Shown here in pieces: positions 39,681 through 48,369 of a stretch of DNA of 64,000 bases. The position numbers were made by a program, and so were the translations under genes. The DNA lies in assembly GCA_027493945.1 (NCBI GenBank), contig JAOSJU010000001.1, positions 3,530,484 through 3,594,483 on the forward strand, given 5' to 3'. The notes below the pieces were generated by a model that did not search any database, was not told the origin of the DNA, and saw nothing but the letters and a program-made list of their open reading frames with translations. This DNA comes from Burkholderiaceae bacterium (GTDB lineage Bacteria; Pseudomonadota; Gammaproteobacteria; Burkholderiales; Burkholderiaceae_E). Every line of letters starts with the position of its first letter. Within the stretch, counting starts at the first letter, position 1.

Positions 39681-41438
39681 ATGAATACCACCGGCATCGC
39701 CGCGCGCCACGGCGGCGACCGCATCGCCGACGTGCTGCAGGCCCATGACGTGCGCTGCGTCTACACGCTGTGCGGCGGCCACATCTCGCCGATATTGAGC
39801 GCGGCGCGGTCGCGCGGCATCCGCGTGGTCGACGTGCGCGACGAGGCGGCCGCGGTGTTCGCCGCCGATGCCGCGGCACGGCTGTCCGGTCTGCCGGGCG
39901 TTGCGGCCGTTACCGCGGGGCCGGGCATCACCAACACGATCACCGCGCTGAAGAACGCGCAGCTCGCGCAGTCGCCGCTGCTGCTGCTGGGCGGCGCGGC
40001 GCCCACTGCGCTGCAGGGCCGGGGCGCGCTGCAGGACATCGACCAGCGTCCGCTGGTCGAGCCGCACGTGAAGCGCTTCTTCAAGTTGCGGCGCGTGCGC
40101 GAACTGGGGCCGGCGGTCGAGGAAGCGTTCGCGCTGGCGCGCTCGGGCATGCCCGGACCGGTGTTCGTCGAGTGCCCGGTAGACCTGTTGTACGACGAGG
40201 CGTCGATCCGCCAGTGGTATGCCGAGGCCGGCGGCAAGGGCAGCGCGCTGGCCGACCGGGCCTTGCGCTGGTACCTCGATCGGCACGTGCGCCGGATGTT
40301 CGAGGGCAGCGGCGACGAGTCGCCGGCGCGGGTGCGCGAAGTGGGCACGCCCCTGGCCGGCGATGCGTCGATCGGCGCGGCGCTGGGCGCGCTGGCGAAA
40401 GCGCAACGTCCGCTGGCGGTGATCGGCAGCCAGGCGGTGGTGAACGCGGCCGAGGTCGAGCGGGTCGCGGCCGCCGTCGCGCGGCTCGGCGTGCCGGTGT
40501 ACCTGTCGGGGATGGCGCGCGGCCTGCTCGGGCGCGATCACCCGCTGCAGATGCGGCACCAGCGCCGGCAGGCGCTGCGCGAGGCCGACTGCGTGCTGCT
40601 CGCCGGCGTGCCCTGCGATTTCCGGCTCGACTACGGGCGTCACGTGCGGCGCAGCGCCACGTTGATCGCGGCGAACCGCAGCGCGCGCGACGCGAAGCTG
40701 AACCGGCGCCCGAACGTCCTGGCGCTCGGCGATGCGGGCCGGTTCCTGCAGGCGCTGGCCGAGCGGGCACCGGAGGGCGGACAGCCGGGGCGAGACGAGT
40801 GGCTCGCCGCGCTGCGCGTGCGCGACGCGGCCCGGGAAGCCGAGATCGACCGGCAGGCGCAGGCGCGCGGCGAGCTGGTGAATCCGCTCGCGCTGTTTCG
40901 CGCGATCGAGCGCGAGGCGGGCGAGAACGCGCTCTTCGTGGCCGATGGCGGCGACTTCGTCGCCACCGCCAGCTACGTGCTGCACCCGCGCGGGCCGCTC
41001 ACCTGGCTCGACCCCGGCGCCTTCGGCACGCTCGGCGTCGGCGCCGGCTTCGCGATCGGCGCGGCCACGGTGCGGCCCGAGCGCGAAGTCTGGATCGTCT
41101 TCGGCGACGGCGCCTGCGGCTTCGGGCTGTCCGAGTTCGACACCTTCGCGCGCCACGGCATTGCGGTGATCGCGGTGGTCGGCAACGACGCCGGGTGGAC
41201 GCAGATCGCGCGCGAGCAGGTGAAGATGCTGAAGGACGACGTGGGCACGGTGCTCGCACGCACCGCGTATCACGAAGTAGCGCGCGGCTTCGGCGCCGAG
41301 GGGCTGCTGGTGAAGCGCGCCGACGAGGTCGACGACGCGCTGAAGCGCGCGCGCGAACTGGCACGGCAGGGCAGGCCGGTGCTGGTCAACGTGTGGCTCG
41401 ACCGCACGGAGTTTCGCGAGGGGTCGCTGTCGATGTGA
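39681..41438 (+). CDS. ThDP-dependent enzyme, acetolactate synthase / 2-hydroxyacyl-CoA lyase-like
   Basis: The 585-residue protein has the three-domain ThDP layout: pyrimidine domain with catalytic Glu in [13 protein letters not shown] and [16 protein letters not shown], a middle domain ([16 protein letters not shown]), and the ThDP/Mg domain with [19 protein letters not shown] then VVGNDAGW. Overall it resembles ILVBL/2-hydroxyacyl-CoA lyase proteins more than true acetolactate synthases, because no small regulatory subunit is nearby. Co-transcription with an acyl-CoA synthetase fits a 2-hydroxyacyl-CoA lyase in alpha-oxidation, an inference only. Oxalyl-CoA decarboxylase or benzoylformate-type activity cannot be excluded. 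Confidence 0.8.
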   Translation: MNTTGIAARHGGDRIADVLQAHDVRCVYTLCGGHISPILSAARSRGIRVVDVRDEAAAVFAADAAARLSGLPGVAAVTAGPGITNTITALKNAQLAQSPLLLLGGAAPTALQGRGALQDIDQRPLVEPHVKRFFKLRRVRELGPAVEEAFALARSGMPGPVFVECPVDLLYDEASIRQWYAEAGGKGSALADRALRWYLDRHVRRMFEGSGDESPARVREVGTPLAGDASIGAALGALAKAQRPLAVIGSQAVVNAAEVERVAAAVARLGVPVYLSGMARGLLGRDHPLQMRHQRRQALREADCVLLAGVPCDFRLDYGRHVRRSATLIAANRSARDAKLNRRPNVLALGDAGRFLQALAERAPEGGQPGRDEWLAALRVRDAAREAEIDRQAQARGELVNPLALFRAIEREAGENALFVADGGDFVATASYVLHPRGPLTWLDPGAFGTLGVGAGFAIGAATVRPEREVWIVFGDGACGFGLSEFDTFARHGIAVIAVVGNDAGWTQIAREQVKMLKDDVGTVLARTAYHEVARGFGAEGLLVKRADEVDDALKRARELARQGRPVLVNVWLDRTEFREGSLSM

Positions 41439-41488
41439 CCGCGCGTGCGGATCCCGGATCTCGCGCCCATTCGTCGAGGATGGTAATG

Positions 41489-41502
41489 GGTATCGTGATA
41501 CC
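41489..41502. promoter_or_regulatory. Palindrome upstream of small gene
   Basis: GGTATC-GT-GATACC is a perfect inverted repeat with partial flanking symmetry (TAATG / CGTTA), 37 bp upstream of the small protein start at 41539. It may be an operator; no regulator is adjacent. Confidence 0.4.
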
Positions 41503-41538
41503 GTTATCGGGCCTGGTGCGACATCAATGGAGGCGAGC

Positions 41539-41754
41539 ATGATCCTGCGCAATCGATCGACGACCGCGTATCGGGCCCTACGCGCCGCGGCAGACGCCGA
41601 AGACACCGCGTCGCAGGCGCACGACGAATGGCTGCTCGACGAGGCGCTGATGGAGTCGTTCCCGGCGAGTGACCCCGCGGCGCCGGCCATCGTGTCGGTG
41701 CCGCCCGCGCCGAAGCGGCCCGGAGGGCACGCGGCGGCGACGCTGCCCGCATGA
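41539..41754 (+). CDS. Small protein with C-terminal DEAxxxSFPASDP motif
   Basis: The 71-residue protein of unknown function contains LLDEALMESFPASDPAAP. This FPASDP motif recurs in many small bacterial proteins and at the ends of larger ones. The ATG at 41539 was chosen over the ATG at 41527 because GGAGG (41529-41533) sits 5 nt before it. The N-terminal half is polar and Arg-rich with no signal or TM helix. It is isolated between the ThDP enzyme and the convergent phosphoesterase. Confidence 0.6.
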   Translation: MILRNRSTTAYRALRAAADAEDTASQAHDEWLLDEALMESFPASDPAAPAIVSVPPAPKRPGGHAAATLPA

Positions 41755-41793
41755 ACCGGCACCGCCCGGCGGCGTTTGCTGCCTGGGCAGGTG

Positions 41794-42558
41794 CTACCCG
41801 ACCTCGACGACCAGATCGGGATCGAAGAACGGGTTCTCGTTGACTCCGTCCTTCGAGTAGCCGCGCGGATTGCACAGCACGCGGGTGCCGCGCACCGGGT
41901 AGTCGAAGCTGTCGTGCGTGTGGCCGTGGATCCACAGTTGCGCGCGATCGGCGCCGATCAGTCGCTCCGCGTCGGACACGAAACCTGCATTCAGCAGCGA
42001 GTCGGCGAAGCGGGGGTGGATGCTCTTGCGCGACGGCGCGTGGTGCGTGACGACGACTGTCGGTCCGTCGTGCGGCGCGGCGAGCCTCGCTTCGAGCCAC
42101 GCGGCATGGCGGTCGAACAGCACCGTCGAGTCGTTGGGGGTGAAGACGCGGCCGCCAGCACCCTCGAGCGTGATGCGGCTGAAGTCGCGCATGAGGCGCT
42201 GCGCCTCGGCCTTCGACGCGGCCCTGCGCTCGGCGTCGTCGAACAGGCGGAAATCGGTCCAGAGCGTGCTGCCCACGAAGCGCACGCCGTCGATGACGAT
42301 CTCGGCGTCGTCGAGCACCTGCACGTGCGTGCCGGCGCACAGCCGCTTCAGCTCGGCGATCGTGCCCTCGATGCTGCCACCGTAGAACTCGTGGTTGCCG
42401 GGCACGTAGAGCACCGGCTTGTCGAAGCCCAGCGCCCAGGCAGCGGCCTCGCGCGGTCGCGTGACGTCGCCGGCCAGGATGACCACGTCGGCGTCATTGC
42501 GCGGATGTTCGAGCCCGCCGACGCCCAGGTGCAGGTCGGACAGGATGTTGAGCTTCAT
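41794..42558 (-). CDS. Calcineurin-like metallophosphoesterase
   Basis: This 254-residue protein has all dimetal motifs in order: SDLHLG (D8, H10), AGDVT, PGNHEFYGG, VTHHAPS and GHTHDSFDY. It ends with CNPRGYSKDGVNENPFFDP, common in this subfamily of probable phosphodiesterases. The ATG at 42558 gives MKLNILSDLH. Substrate unknown. It is convergent with the small gene and upstream of vapBC on the same strand. Confidence 0.88.
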   Translation of the reverse strand: MKLNILSDLHLGVGGLEHPRNDADVVILAGDVTRPREAAAWALGFDKPVLYVPGNHEFYGGSIEGTIAELKRLCAGTHVQVLDDAEIVIDGVRFVGSTLWTDFRLFDDAERRAASKAEAQRLMRDFSRITLEGAGGRVFTPNDSTVLFDRHAAWLEARLAAPHDGPTVVVTHHAPSRKSIHPRFADSLLNAGFVSDAERLIGADRAQLWIHGHTHDSFDYPVRGTRVLCNPRGYSKDGVNENPFFDPDLVVEVG

Positions 42559-42638
42559 GCGTCGTGCCTCGCTCGCATCCGCACATGATCGCTTATCGAC
42601 GGCGCCTCCGGGCGGAAGACCCTGCGCGCATCGGCTTA

Positions 42639-43037
42639 TCACGAACGGACGACCTCGACGCGGGCGCGGTGGCCCGGGATCGAGCCGAGTGCGGCATCGC
42701 AGGTGACCAGCGTGGCGTCGAGTGCCTCGGCCAGGACAAGGTAGGCGGCGTCATAGGCGGTGGCGTTGTCGCGCAGAGCCCAGACCGCGGGCAGAAGCAT
42801 CGAATGTGGGTAACGGATGAGCGGCAGGTCGACGAGATCGTCGAGAGCCTGTCTCGCTCGCTGCGCCCCGATTTCGCCCAGCCGCGCGAAGCGCCTCAAG
42901 ACCTGGGCCACCTCGACGTCGATCAGGTGCGGTGCATGCAGCGACTCGCCTGCACGGAAGACATGGCGCGAGATGCGCGGCGCGAGCGGCGTATTGAGCA
43001 ACAACTCGACGGCGGCGGAAGCGTCGAGGACAATCAC
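42639..43037 (-). CDS. vapC: PIN-domain toxin (VapC family)
   Basis: This 132-residue PIN ribonuclease has acidic residues in MIVLDASA (D5), IDVEVAQV (E42), TAYDAAYLVLAE and LVTCDAAL, which form the Mg-binding active site. It overlaps its antitoxin gene by 4 bp (ATGA), the normal arrangement of toxin-antitoxin pairs. VapC toxins cleave tRNA or rRNA; the target here is unknown. Confidence 0.85.
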   Translation of the reverse strand: MIVLDASAAVELLLNTPLAPRISRHVFRAGESLHAPHLIDVEVAQVLRRFARLGEIGAQRARQALDDLVDLPLIRYPHSMLLPAVWALRDNATAYDAAYLVLAEALDATLVTCDAALGSIPGHRARVEVVRS

Positions 43038-43264
43038 CGAGAATCACGCTCCGCACGCACCGCTTTCGCCGCGGACACGCGGGTCTTCACCGGCGCGCGG
43101 GCGGCCAGCCGCGCCTGCAGTTCGGGCAGGCTGGGGCGATCGACCAGTGCCTGTACTTCGCGCAGCAGGAAATCCGAGAGCGAGAGGCCTTCGAGCGCTG
43201 CCCGTGCCTTCAGCTTGCGGTGCGTGTCGTCGGGGACGTGGCGGATCTGGATCATGGTGCTCAT
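43034..43264 (-). CDS. vapB: Antitoxin of the VapBC pair (ribbon-helix-helix, FitA-like)
   Basis: The 76-residue protein starts MSTMIQIRHVPDDTHRKLKARAALEG in form, here shown as IQIRHVPDDTHRKLKARAA, a ribbon-helix-helix DNA-binding arm, then a C-terminal toxin-binding tail rich in Arg and Ala. It probably neutralises VapC and represses the operon through the ACATGT repeats just upstream. An alternative start is the Met 3 residues on. Confidence 0.82.
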   Translation of the reverse strand: MSTMIQIRHVPDDTHRKLKARAALEGLSLSDFLLREVQALVDRPSLPELQARLAARAPVKTRVSAAKAVRAERDSR

Positions 43265-43270
43265 CCGAAG

Positions 43271-43299
43271 ATGATGGTTACATGTTCACCACATGTCAA
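43271..43299 (-). promoter_or_regulatory. vapBC promoter and operator
   Basis: On the minus strand a perfect TTGACA (43294-43299) is 17 bp from CATCAT (43271-43276). Two ACATGT hexamers (43280-43285 and 43291-43296) lie in the spacer and over the -35, an arrangement expected for autorepression by the antitoxin-toxin complex. The remaining gap to the tRNA (43300-43449) shows no gene. Confidence 0.65.
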
Positions 43300-43449
43300 A
43301 TGCGAACCGATATTGCGATGCGGCATTGCTACTTTCAGAATGCCCGATGGCAAACGAAGGGGCCATCGGCCAGAAGGCTGGATCAGCCAGAAGAATGGCT
43401 GACGACACGATGCGTGGTTCGAGCGCCGAGGCAGCTATGGCTCGGGCAC

Positions 43450-43524
43450 TGGCGCCCCGGCACGAATCGAACGTGCGACCCTCCCCTTAGGAGGGGGATG
43501 CTCTATCCACTGAGCTACGGGGGC
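43450..43524 (-). tRNA. tRNA-Arg, anticodon CCT, with CCA encoded; one base missing
   Basis: Read on the minus strand the cloverleaf is: acceptor GCCCCCG, TA, D-arm GCTCAGTGGATAGAGC, anticodon arm with loop CTCCTAA (CCT reads AGG), T-arm GCACG-TTCGATT-CGTGC, and 3' CCA. The 3' acceptor strand reads CGGGGCG; restoring one G to the run (C4 at 43455-43458 on the plus strand) gives CGGGGGC + G + CCA, a perfect 7-bp stem and 76 nt. This indicates a base-calling error rather than a dead tRNA. Confidence 0.93.
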
Positions 43525-43662
43525 GACCGGGACAGATTTTACCGGAGGCGGCCGCAGCGACGGCTGCCGGGGCGCTTGCGCCGACGCGCGCGCCGGCACC
43601 TGGCCCCTGCATCGCGGGTAAGCTGCCCGCATCGCCGCCAGCCGGCGCTGACCGTCTTCGCC

Positions 43663-45285
43663 GTGGCCGACCCGGGCGTCGAGTTCGAATTGAAGTTCCT
43701 GGTGCCGCGCGCTGCGCTGCCGGCGTTGCGCGCGGCGCTCGGCGAGCGTGGCGCCCAGCTCGAACGGCGGCGGCTGGTCGCGCGCTACTTCGACACCGAC
43801 GACCGCCGGCTGGCGCGCGCGGGCATGTCGCTGCGGCTGCGCCGGGAAGGGCGCGTCTGGGTTCAGGCGCTGAAGGCCGGCGGCGAAGCGGCGCTGGCGC
43901 GCTTCGAGCACGAAGCAGCGCGCCCCGACGACACCCTCGATGCGACGGTTCACGCCGGCACCCCCGCAGGCGAGCGGCTGGCCGCGCTTCTCGCCGACGG
44001 CGTACCGCTGGTGCAGCGCTATGGCACCGACATCCGCCGGGTCGTGCGCACGCTGCGAACGCGCGGCGCGACCGTCGAGCTCGCCTTCGACGAGGGGCAC
44101 ATCGAGGCGCAGGATCGCCGGTGGCCTGTCTGCGAGCTGGAGTTCGAATTGCTGTCGGGTTCGCACGTCGCACTGTTCGCGCTGGCCGGACGATGGCGCG
44201 CGCGCTTCGGGCTGGCGATCGATGCGCGAAGCAAGGCGGCGCGCGGCGACGCGCTGGCCGACGGCAGCCGGTCGCTGGCGCCGCGCCGCGCAATGCCGCT
44301 CGCCCTTGCGCGCCGGGCCCGCGTGGACGAGGCCGGGCGGGCGGCGCTCGACGAGTGCATCGCGCAGGTGCTCGCCAATGCAATCGGGCTCGCGGCCCTG
44401 GTCGGCGTCGAGGCCGCGCCCGCGCCCGCGCGAACGGCAGCGTACCCGCCCGATGCCGAGGGCGGCGAACGGGTGCATCAGTTGCGCGTCGGCTTGCGTC
44501 GGCTGCGCACCGCGTTGCGCCTGTTTCGCGGTTGGGTGCCGCCGGTACCGGACGAGATCGGGGAAGGCGCGCGCGAGTTGCGGCGTGCGCTCGGCCCCGC
44601 GCGCGAGTCGGACGTGCTCGCGCATCTCATCGAGCCGGCGTTGCAGCGTGCCGGGGCGCCGGGCGTACCCGGGCTGGAACCCCGCAGCGCGCCCGGGTTC
44701 CGCGGCACGCCTCAGCCTCGCGGCACGTCCCGCCGCGCGCCGCAGGACAGCAGCACGCCGCAGGACAGCGGCGATCCGGTTGCGCTGGTGGCAGGCGATC
44801 CGGCCCAGCGCTGGCTGGTGGCGCTGCTTGCGTGGCGCGATGGGCTCGACGAGGCAGGAGCGAGTCCGCCCGACGGCCAGCCGCCGGCGGCGACTTCGCT
44901 GGCCGCGCTCGCGCGTCGGCGCCTGGCGCGCTGGCTGCGCTCGATCGACGCCGATGCACGGCGCTTCGCGCAGCTCGACGACGCGGCGCGCCATGCACTG
45001 CGCAGGCGGGTCAAACGCCTTCGCTATGCAGGCGAATTCGTCGCGCCGCTGTTCGAGGGCAGGAAGATGCGCCGCCTGCTCGCACGCCTGGAGGTGGCGC
45101 AGCGCGCACTCGGCGAACTGAACGACCTGACGCTCGCCGCGCAGCACTATCGCGACCGACCGGCGCCCGATGCGCGCGACTGGTTCGCGGCGGGGTGGAT
45201 CGCGGCGCGGCGCGAAGCAGTGGTCGCGCAGGCGGCCGATGCGCTGGCGAGGCTCGCGAAGCGCGACCCGTTTCGCAAGCGGTGA
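43663..45285 (+). CDS. CYTH-CHAD domain protein (inorganic triphosphatase-like)
   Basis: This 540-residue fusion has an N-terminal CYTH domain (VEFELKFLVP with the ExExK signature, then SLRLRREGRVWVQALKA and ELEFELLSG) and a C-terminal CHAD helical domain (VHQLRVGLRRLRTALRLF; RRVKRLRYAGEFVAPLF) rich in conserved His and Arg. CYTH enzymes hydrolyse triphosphate; CHAD domains bind polyphosphate. A low-complexity Pro/Ser/Arg insert splits CHAD near 44660-44790. The GTG at 43663 places VADPGVEFELKF at the N-terminus, with no upstream Met in frame. It is divergent from the tRNA. Confidence 0.87.
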   Translation: MADPGVEFELKFLVPRAALPALRAALGERGAQLERRRLVARYFDTDDRRLARAGMSLRLRREGRVWVQALKAGGEAALARFEHEAARPDDTLDATVHAGTPAGERLAALLADGVPLVQRYGTDIRRVVRTLRTRGATVELAFDEGHIEAQDRRWPVCELEFELLSGSHVALFALAGRWRARFGLAIDARSKAARGDALADGSRSLAPRRAMPLALARRARVDEAGRAALDECIAQVLANAIGLAALVGVEAAPAPARTAAYPPDAEGGERVHQLRVGLRRLRTALRLFRGWVPPVPDEIGEGARELRRALGPARESDVLAHLIEPALQRAGAPGVPGLEPRSAPGFRGTPQPRGTSRRAPQDSSTPQDSGDPVALVAGDPAQRWLVALLAWRDGLDEAGASPPDGQPPAATSLAALARRRLARWLRSIDADARRFAQLDDAARHALRRRVKRLRYAGEFVAPLFEGRKMRRLLARLEVAQRALGELNDLTLAAQHYRDRPAPDARDWFAAGWIAARREAVVAQAADALARLAKRDPFRKR

Positions 45286-45325
45286 GGTCGATGCGTGGCG
45301 CGCGCGAACCGACTTCCGTGAAGGG

Positions 45326-45583
45326 TCAGTAGTTGCGGTAGACCTGCGGCAACTCGTCCGGCGTGGGCATGCGCTCGGGTTGGCTGGACAGGCGGTTGGC
45401 GAATTTGAATGTCATGCCGGCGCACCCGGGATAGACAACGGGCTGCAGGCGGAGGTCCCGACGATCGCGGCGCTGCCGAAGGAGCAGGGCCATACGCGCA
45501 GAGCCGTTCATGACGCTTCGCATGCCCAGGCTCTTCGACCTCCGGACCGATCCGGTCGAGTGTGCCGACATTACCTCGGACAC
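45326..45583 (-). CDS. Unidentified small open frame
   Basis: An 85-codon frame ends in LSSQPERMPTPDELPQVYRNY, which reads like a genuine protein C-terminus, but the first half (Arg-rich) looks non-coding and overlaps the sulfatase remnant on the opposite strand. It could be the tail of a degraded gene. I do not recognise it. Confidence 0.2.
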   Translation of the reverse strand: MSEVMSAHSTGSVRRSKSLGMRSVMNGSARMALLLRQRRDRRDLRLQPVVYPGCAGMTFKFANRLSSQPERMPTPDELPQVYRNY

Positions 45584-45734
45584 CTGCTATGACTGGTTCC
45601 TGTCCACGCTGTGCATGGTCGGCGCGGCCGACGTGATCGTCGAGGTTTTCGTCAGCATGGTGCCCGGGGGCACTCTGGCCGCGCCGTGGCAGAAGCGGAA
45701 CTTGCGGCCGCTGCCGCAGGGGCACGGCGCGTAG
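45480..45734 (+). pseudogene. C-terminal remnant of an arylsulfatase-like gene
   Basis: In one frame the plus strand reads RAEPFMTLRMPRLFDLRTDP then VECADITSDTCYDWFLS. This follows the terminal pattern of bacterial arylsulfatases (EPF...LR.P.LF.LR.DP.ERAD......YDW). Nothing upstream resembles the rest of a sulfatase, and the similarity fades after about 45640, where it overlaps the 3' end of the sulfatase-maturase gene on the other strand. I call it a relic; chance resemblance is possible. Confidence 0.42.
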
Positions 45735-47030
45735 GGTCCGCGCTTTGCGTCGTCTGCCCTGACCGAAGCCATGACTTCCATCGGCGCCTTGCCTTGCGCG
45801 TACAGGCGGGCCATCTGCGCCATCGCCGGGCGCGTGTGGCTGAAGAAGGCGTAGAGCCCTTCGCACAGGTAGTTGTGGCCCGGCTCGCCGTCCCTGGAGA
45901 GCACGAAGCGGTCTTTCGGGCAGCCGCCGTTGCAGAGCGCGCGCACCTCGCACTGCCGGCACTGGCGTGTCAGCGTGTCGCGCTTGTCGTCGCCGAACTT
46001 GCGCTGCGCGGTCGACGCGACCATCTCGAGCAGGTGGGTCTCGTGGATGTTGCCGAGCCTGAATCGCGGCTCGACGAAGTGGTCGCAGGCATACAGGTCG
46101 CCGTTGTACTCCAGCGCCGGCCCGTAGCCGCAGGTGGGCGCATGGATGCACAGCTTGTAGCGTCCGAAGGCGGCTTCCAGCGTGACGTCGAACAACTGGA
46201 CGTATACCTTGCCGACGTCGCGCCGCACCCATTCCTCGAAGACGTCGATGAGAAACTGCCCGTACTGCCGGGCGCCGACCGACCGGTTGGTCACCAGCGT
46301 TCCGGTCTGCGTATAGAGGAGGCGCTTTCCACGCGGGTCCGCGCTCCAGCCGCGGTTGGCGATGTCGAGCGTCTCGGTGGTGGCGCGTTCCACGATCGGA
46401 ATGAACTGGATCCAGGTCGCGCCGAGCTCGTCCCGGAAGAACTGGTAGACGCGTCGCCCGTGCGCCTGGTTCGCCGCGTTCACCGTGCACAGGATGTTGA
46501 ACTCCACGCGGTGGGCGCGCAGATGACCGAGGCCCTTCATCACCGAGGTCGAACGTGCCCTGGCCGCCTCGGGTGACGCGGTAGGCGTCGTGCAATTCGC
46601 GCGGCCCGTCCACGCTCAGGCCGACCAGGAAATGGTTGGCCGCGAGGAAGGCGCACCACTCGTCGTCGAGCGCCACGCCGTTGGTCTGGAAGGTGTGCTC
46701 GACACGCTGTCCGGGGCGACGGTGCCTGTCGACCAGTTCGACCGCCTTGCGGAAGAAGTCGAGCCCCATCAACGTGGGCTCGCCGCCCTGCCAGGCCACG
46801 GTGACCTCGGGAAGCCGGTGCGACTCGAGCAGCTGGCGGATGTAGGCCTCCAGCGTCGCATCGGACATCCGGTGGCGTTCGTCCGGGTACAGCGCTTCCT
46901 TCGACAGGAAGAAGCAATACCGGCAGTCGATGTTGCAGGTCGAGCCGCTGGGCTTGGCCAGCAGATGAAAGCGCGGCGGGGCGTTGGCGACGACGGCAGG
47001 GTCGAGGACGGGCGAGGCTTGCGTGTCCAT
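45587..47030 (-). CDS. Anaerobic sulfatase-maturating enzyme (radical SAM, SPASM), frameshifted
   Basis: This enzyme converts an active-site Cys or Ser of sulfatases to formylglycine under anoxic conditions. The radical SAM cluster is CNIDCRYC (C32, C36, C39). The SPASM region has CIHAPTCGYGPALEYNGDLYACDHFV (short motifs CGYG and ACDHF) and CRQCEVRALCNGGCPKDR. A SEC-C-like zinc motif PCPCGSGRKFRFCHG lies near the end. One extra base near 46545 breaks the frame; repair gives 480 residues. The last 20 or so residues overlap the sulfatase remnant. It starts 3 bp after the folA stop. Confidence 0.85.
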
Positions 47031-47033
47031 GGC

Positions 47034-47585
47034 TCAGGTCCTGCGGTAGTCGGTGATCGCGTAGCGCAAGCCACTGGCCGACCGGTGCTCGCTGCGCGAC
47101 TCGACCCGCCATTGCAGCGCGTCGAGTTCGGGAAAGTGCGCGTCGCCTGCCACTTCGACGTCGATGTCGGTGACGATCGCGCGCTGCGCGACGCCGATCG
47201 CGTCGCGGAACAACTGCTCACCACCAACGACGAACACCTCGTCGGTGGAGATCGACGGGTCGGCACCGGGCTGCGCGGCCAACGCGATCGCCGCTCCGAG
47301 CGAGGTCGCGCTCTCGCAACCGGGGTGCGTCCAGCGCGGGTCGCGGCTCACGACGATCGTGCGCCGGCCCGGCAGCGCCTTGCCGATCGACTCGAAGGTC
47401 TTGCGCCCCATGACGATCGCGTGCCCCATCGTGGTGGTGCGAAAGTGCTTCAGGTCTTCGGGCAGGTGCCAGGGCAGGCCGTTGTCGGCGCCGATGACGC
47501 CGCCGCGCGCGCGGGCGACGACGATGGTGACGCGCGGGCCCGCGGCCGGCGCGGCCTGGCTGCTATCTTCCGTGGGAGCGTTCAT
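47034..47585 (-). CDS. folA: Dihydrofolate reductase
   Basis: This 183-residue enzyme reduces dihydrofolate with NADPH. It has GVIGADNGLPWHLPEDLKHF with the substrate Asp/Glu region, VMGRKTFESIGKALPGRRTIV for NADPH binding, and EVFVVGGEQLFRDAI. The C-terminal FPELDALQWRVESRSEH is typical. The ATG at 47585 is only 24 bp from the divergent methyltransferase start; TACAAT 5 nt before the ATG could be its -10. A 17-residue Ala/Ser-rich leader precedes the core, so a later start is possible. Confidence 0.93.
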   Translation of the reverse strand: MNAPTEDSSQAAPAAGPRVTIVVARARGGVIGADNGLPWHLPEDLKHFRTTTMGHAIVMGRKTFESIGKALPGRRTIVVSRDPRWTHPGCESATSLGAAIALAAQPGADPSISTDEVFVVGGEQLFRDAIGVAQRAIVTDIDVEVAGDAHFPELDALQWRVESRSEHRSASGLRYAITDYRRT

Positions 47586-47609
47586 TTCCGATTGTAGCTT
47601 TGCCTTCGC

Positions 47610-48240
47610 ATGGACTTCTACGAACGACGCATCCTTCCGCGACTGGTCGACCCGGCCTGCGGTTCACCGTCGCTGGCGCGCACGCGCGCGCTGGTGGTGC
47701 CCAGGGCGCGCGGCCGCGTGCTGGAGGTGGGCTTCGGCTCGGGGCTGAACCTGCGGTTCTACGACCCAGCCAGGGTCGAGCGCGTGCTCGCGCTCCGAGC
47801 CGGGCGAGGGCATCCGCGCGCTCGCGCTGCGCCGGGCGGCCACCAGCCCGGTGCCGGTGGAATTCATCGCGGCGCCCGGCGAGTCGATTCCGCTTGCCGA
47901 CGCTTCGGTGGACAGCATCGTCGTCACCTTCACCCTCTGCACGATTCCGGACGTGGCGCGCGCCGCGCGCGAAATGCGCCGCGTGCTGCGCCCGGGCGGC
48001 GAGTTGCTGTTCGCCGAGCACGGCACGGCGCGCTCGGCGCGCGCGCAGCGCTGGCAGCGGCGCATCGAGCCGGCCTGGACGCCGCTGGCCGGCGGCTGCC
48101 ACCTCACGCGCAACCCGCCGCAGATCCTGCGCGATGCAGGCTTCGAGGTGCAATGGGCCGAGGGCCTGCTCGATCCGCGCCCGCTCGCGGCGCGAACTCT
48201 CGCTCCGTTGACCTACGGTTATTGGGGTGTCGCACGATAG
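47610..48240 (+). CDS. Class I SAM-dependent methyltransferase, frameshifted
   Basis: Motif I is VLEVGFGSGLNLRFYDP (SAM binding), followed after the break by EPGEGIRALAL; motif II/III is DSIVVTFTLCTIPDVARAAREMRRVLRPGGELLFAEHG. One extra C near 47789 shifts the frame; repair gives 209 residues. It resembles UbiE/PMT-like small-molecule or phospholipid methyltransferases (HG..., GGCHLTRNP). The substrate is not known. It is divergent from folA. Confidence 0.8.
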
Positions 48241-48369
48241 CGCTCGACTACTCGCGCGCGTCAGGCGCTCGTGCGCATAATTGCCGGTTTGGGTGCGCGC
48301 GGCGCCTTTGGGTTGCCGCATGCTCTGGCAAGGCTGGCCGCTCGCACGGCAGGCACAGGAGAATGAGCA

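Noticed and set aside
45326-45583. A peptide substrate of the adjacent radical SAM enzyme (RiPP precursor)
   Set aside because: The enzyme has the SPASM and SEC-C features of a sulfatase maturase, and the small frame has no leader/core layout or Cys/Ser-rich core.
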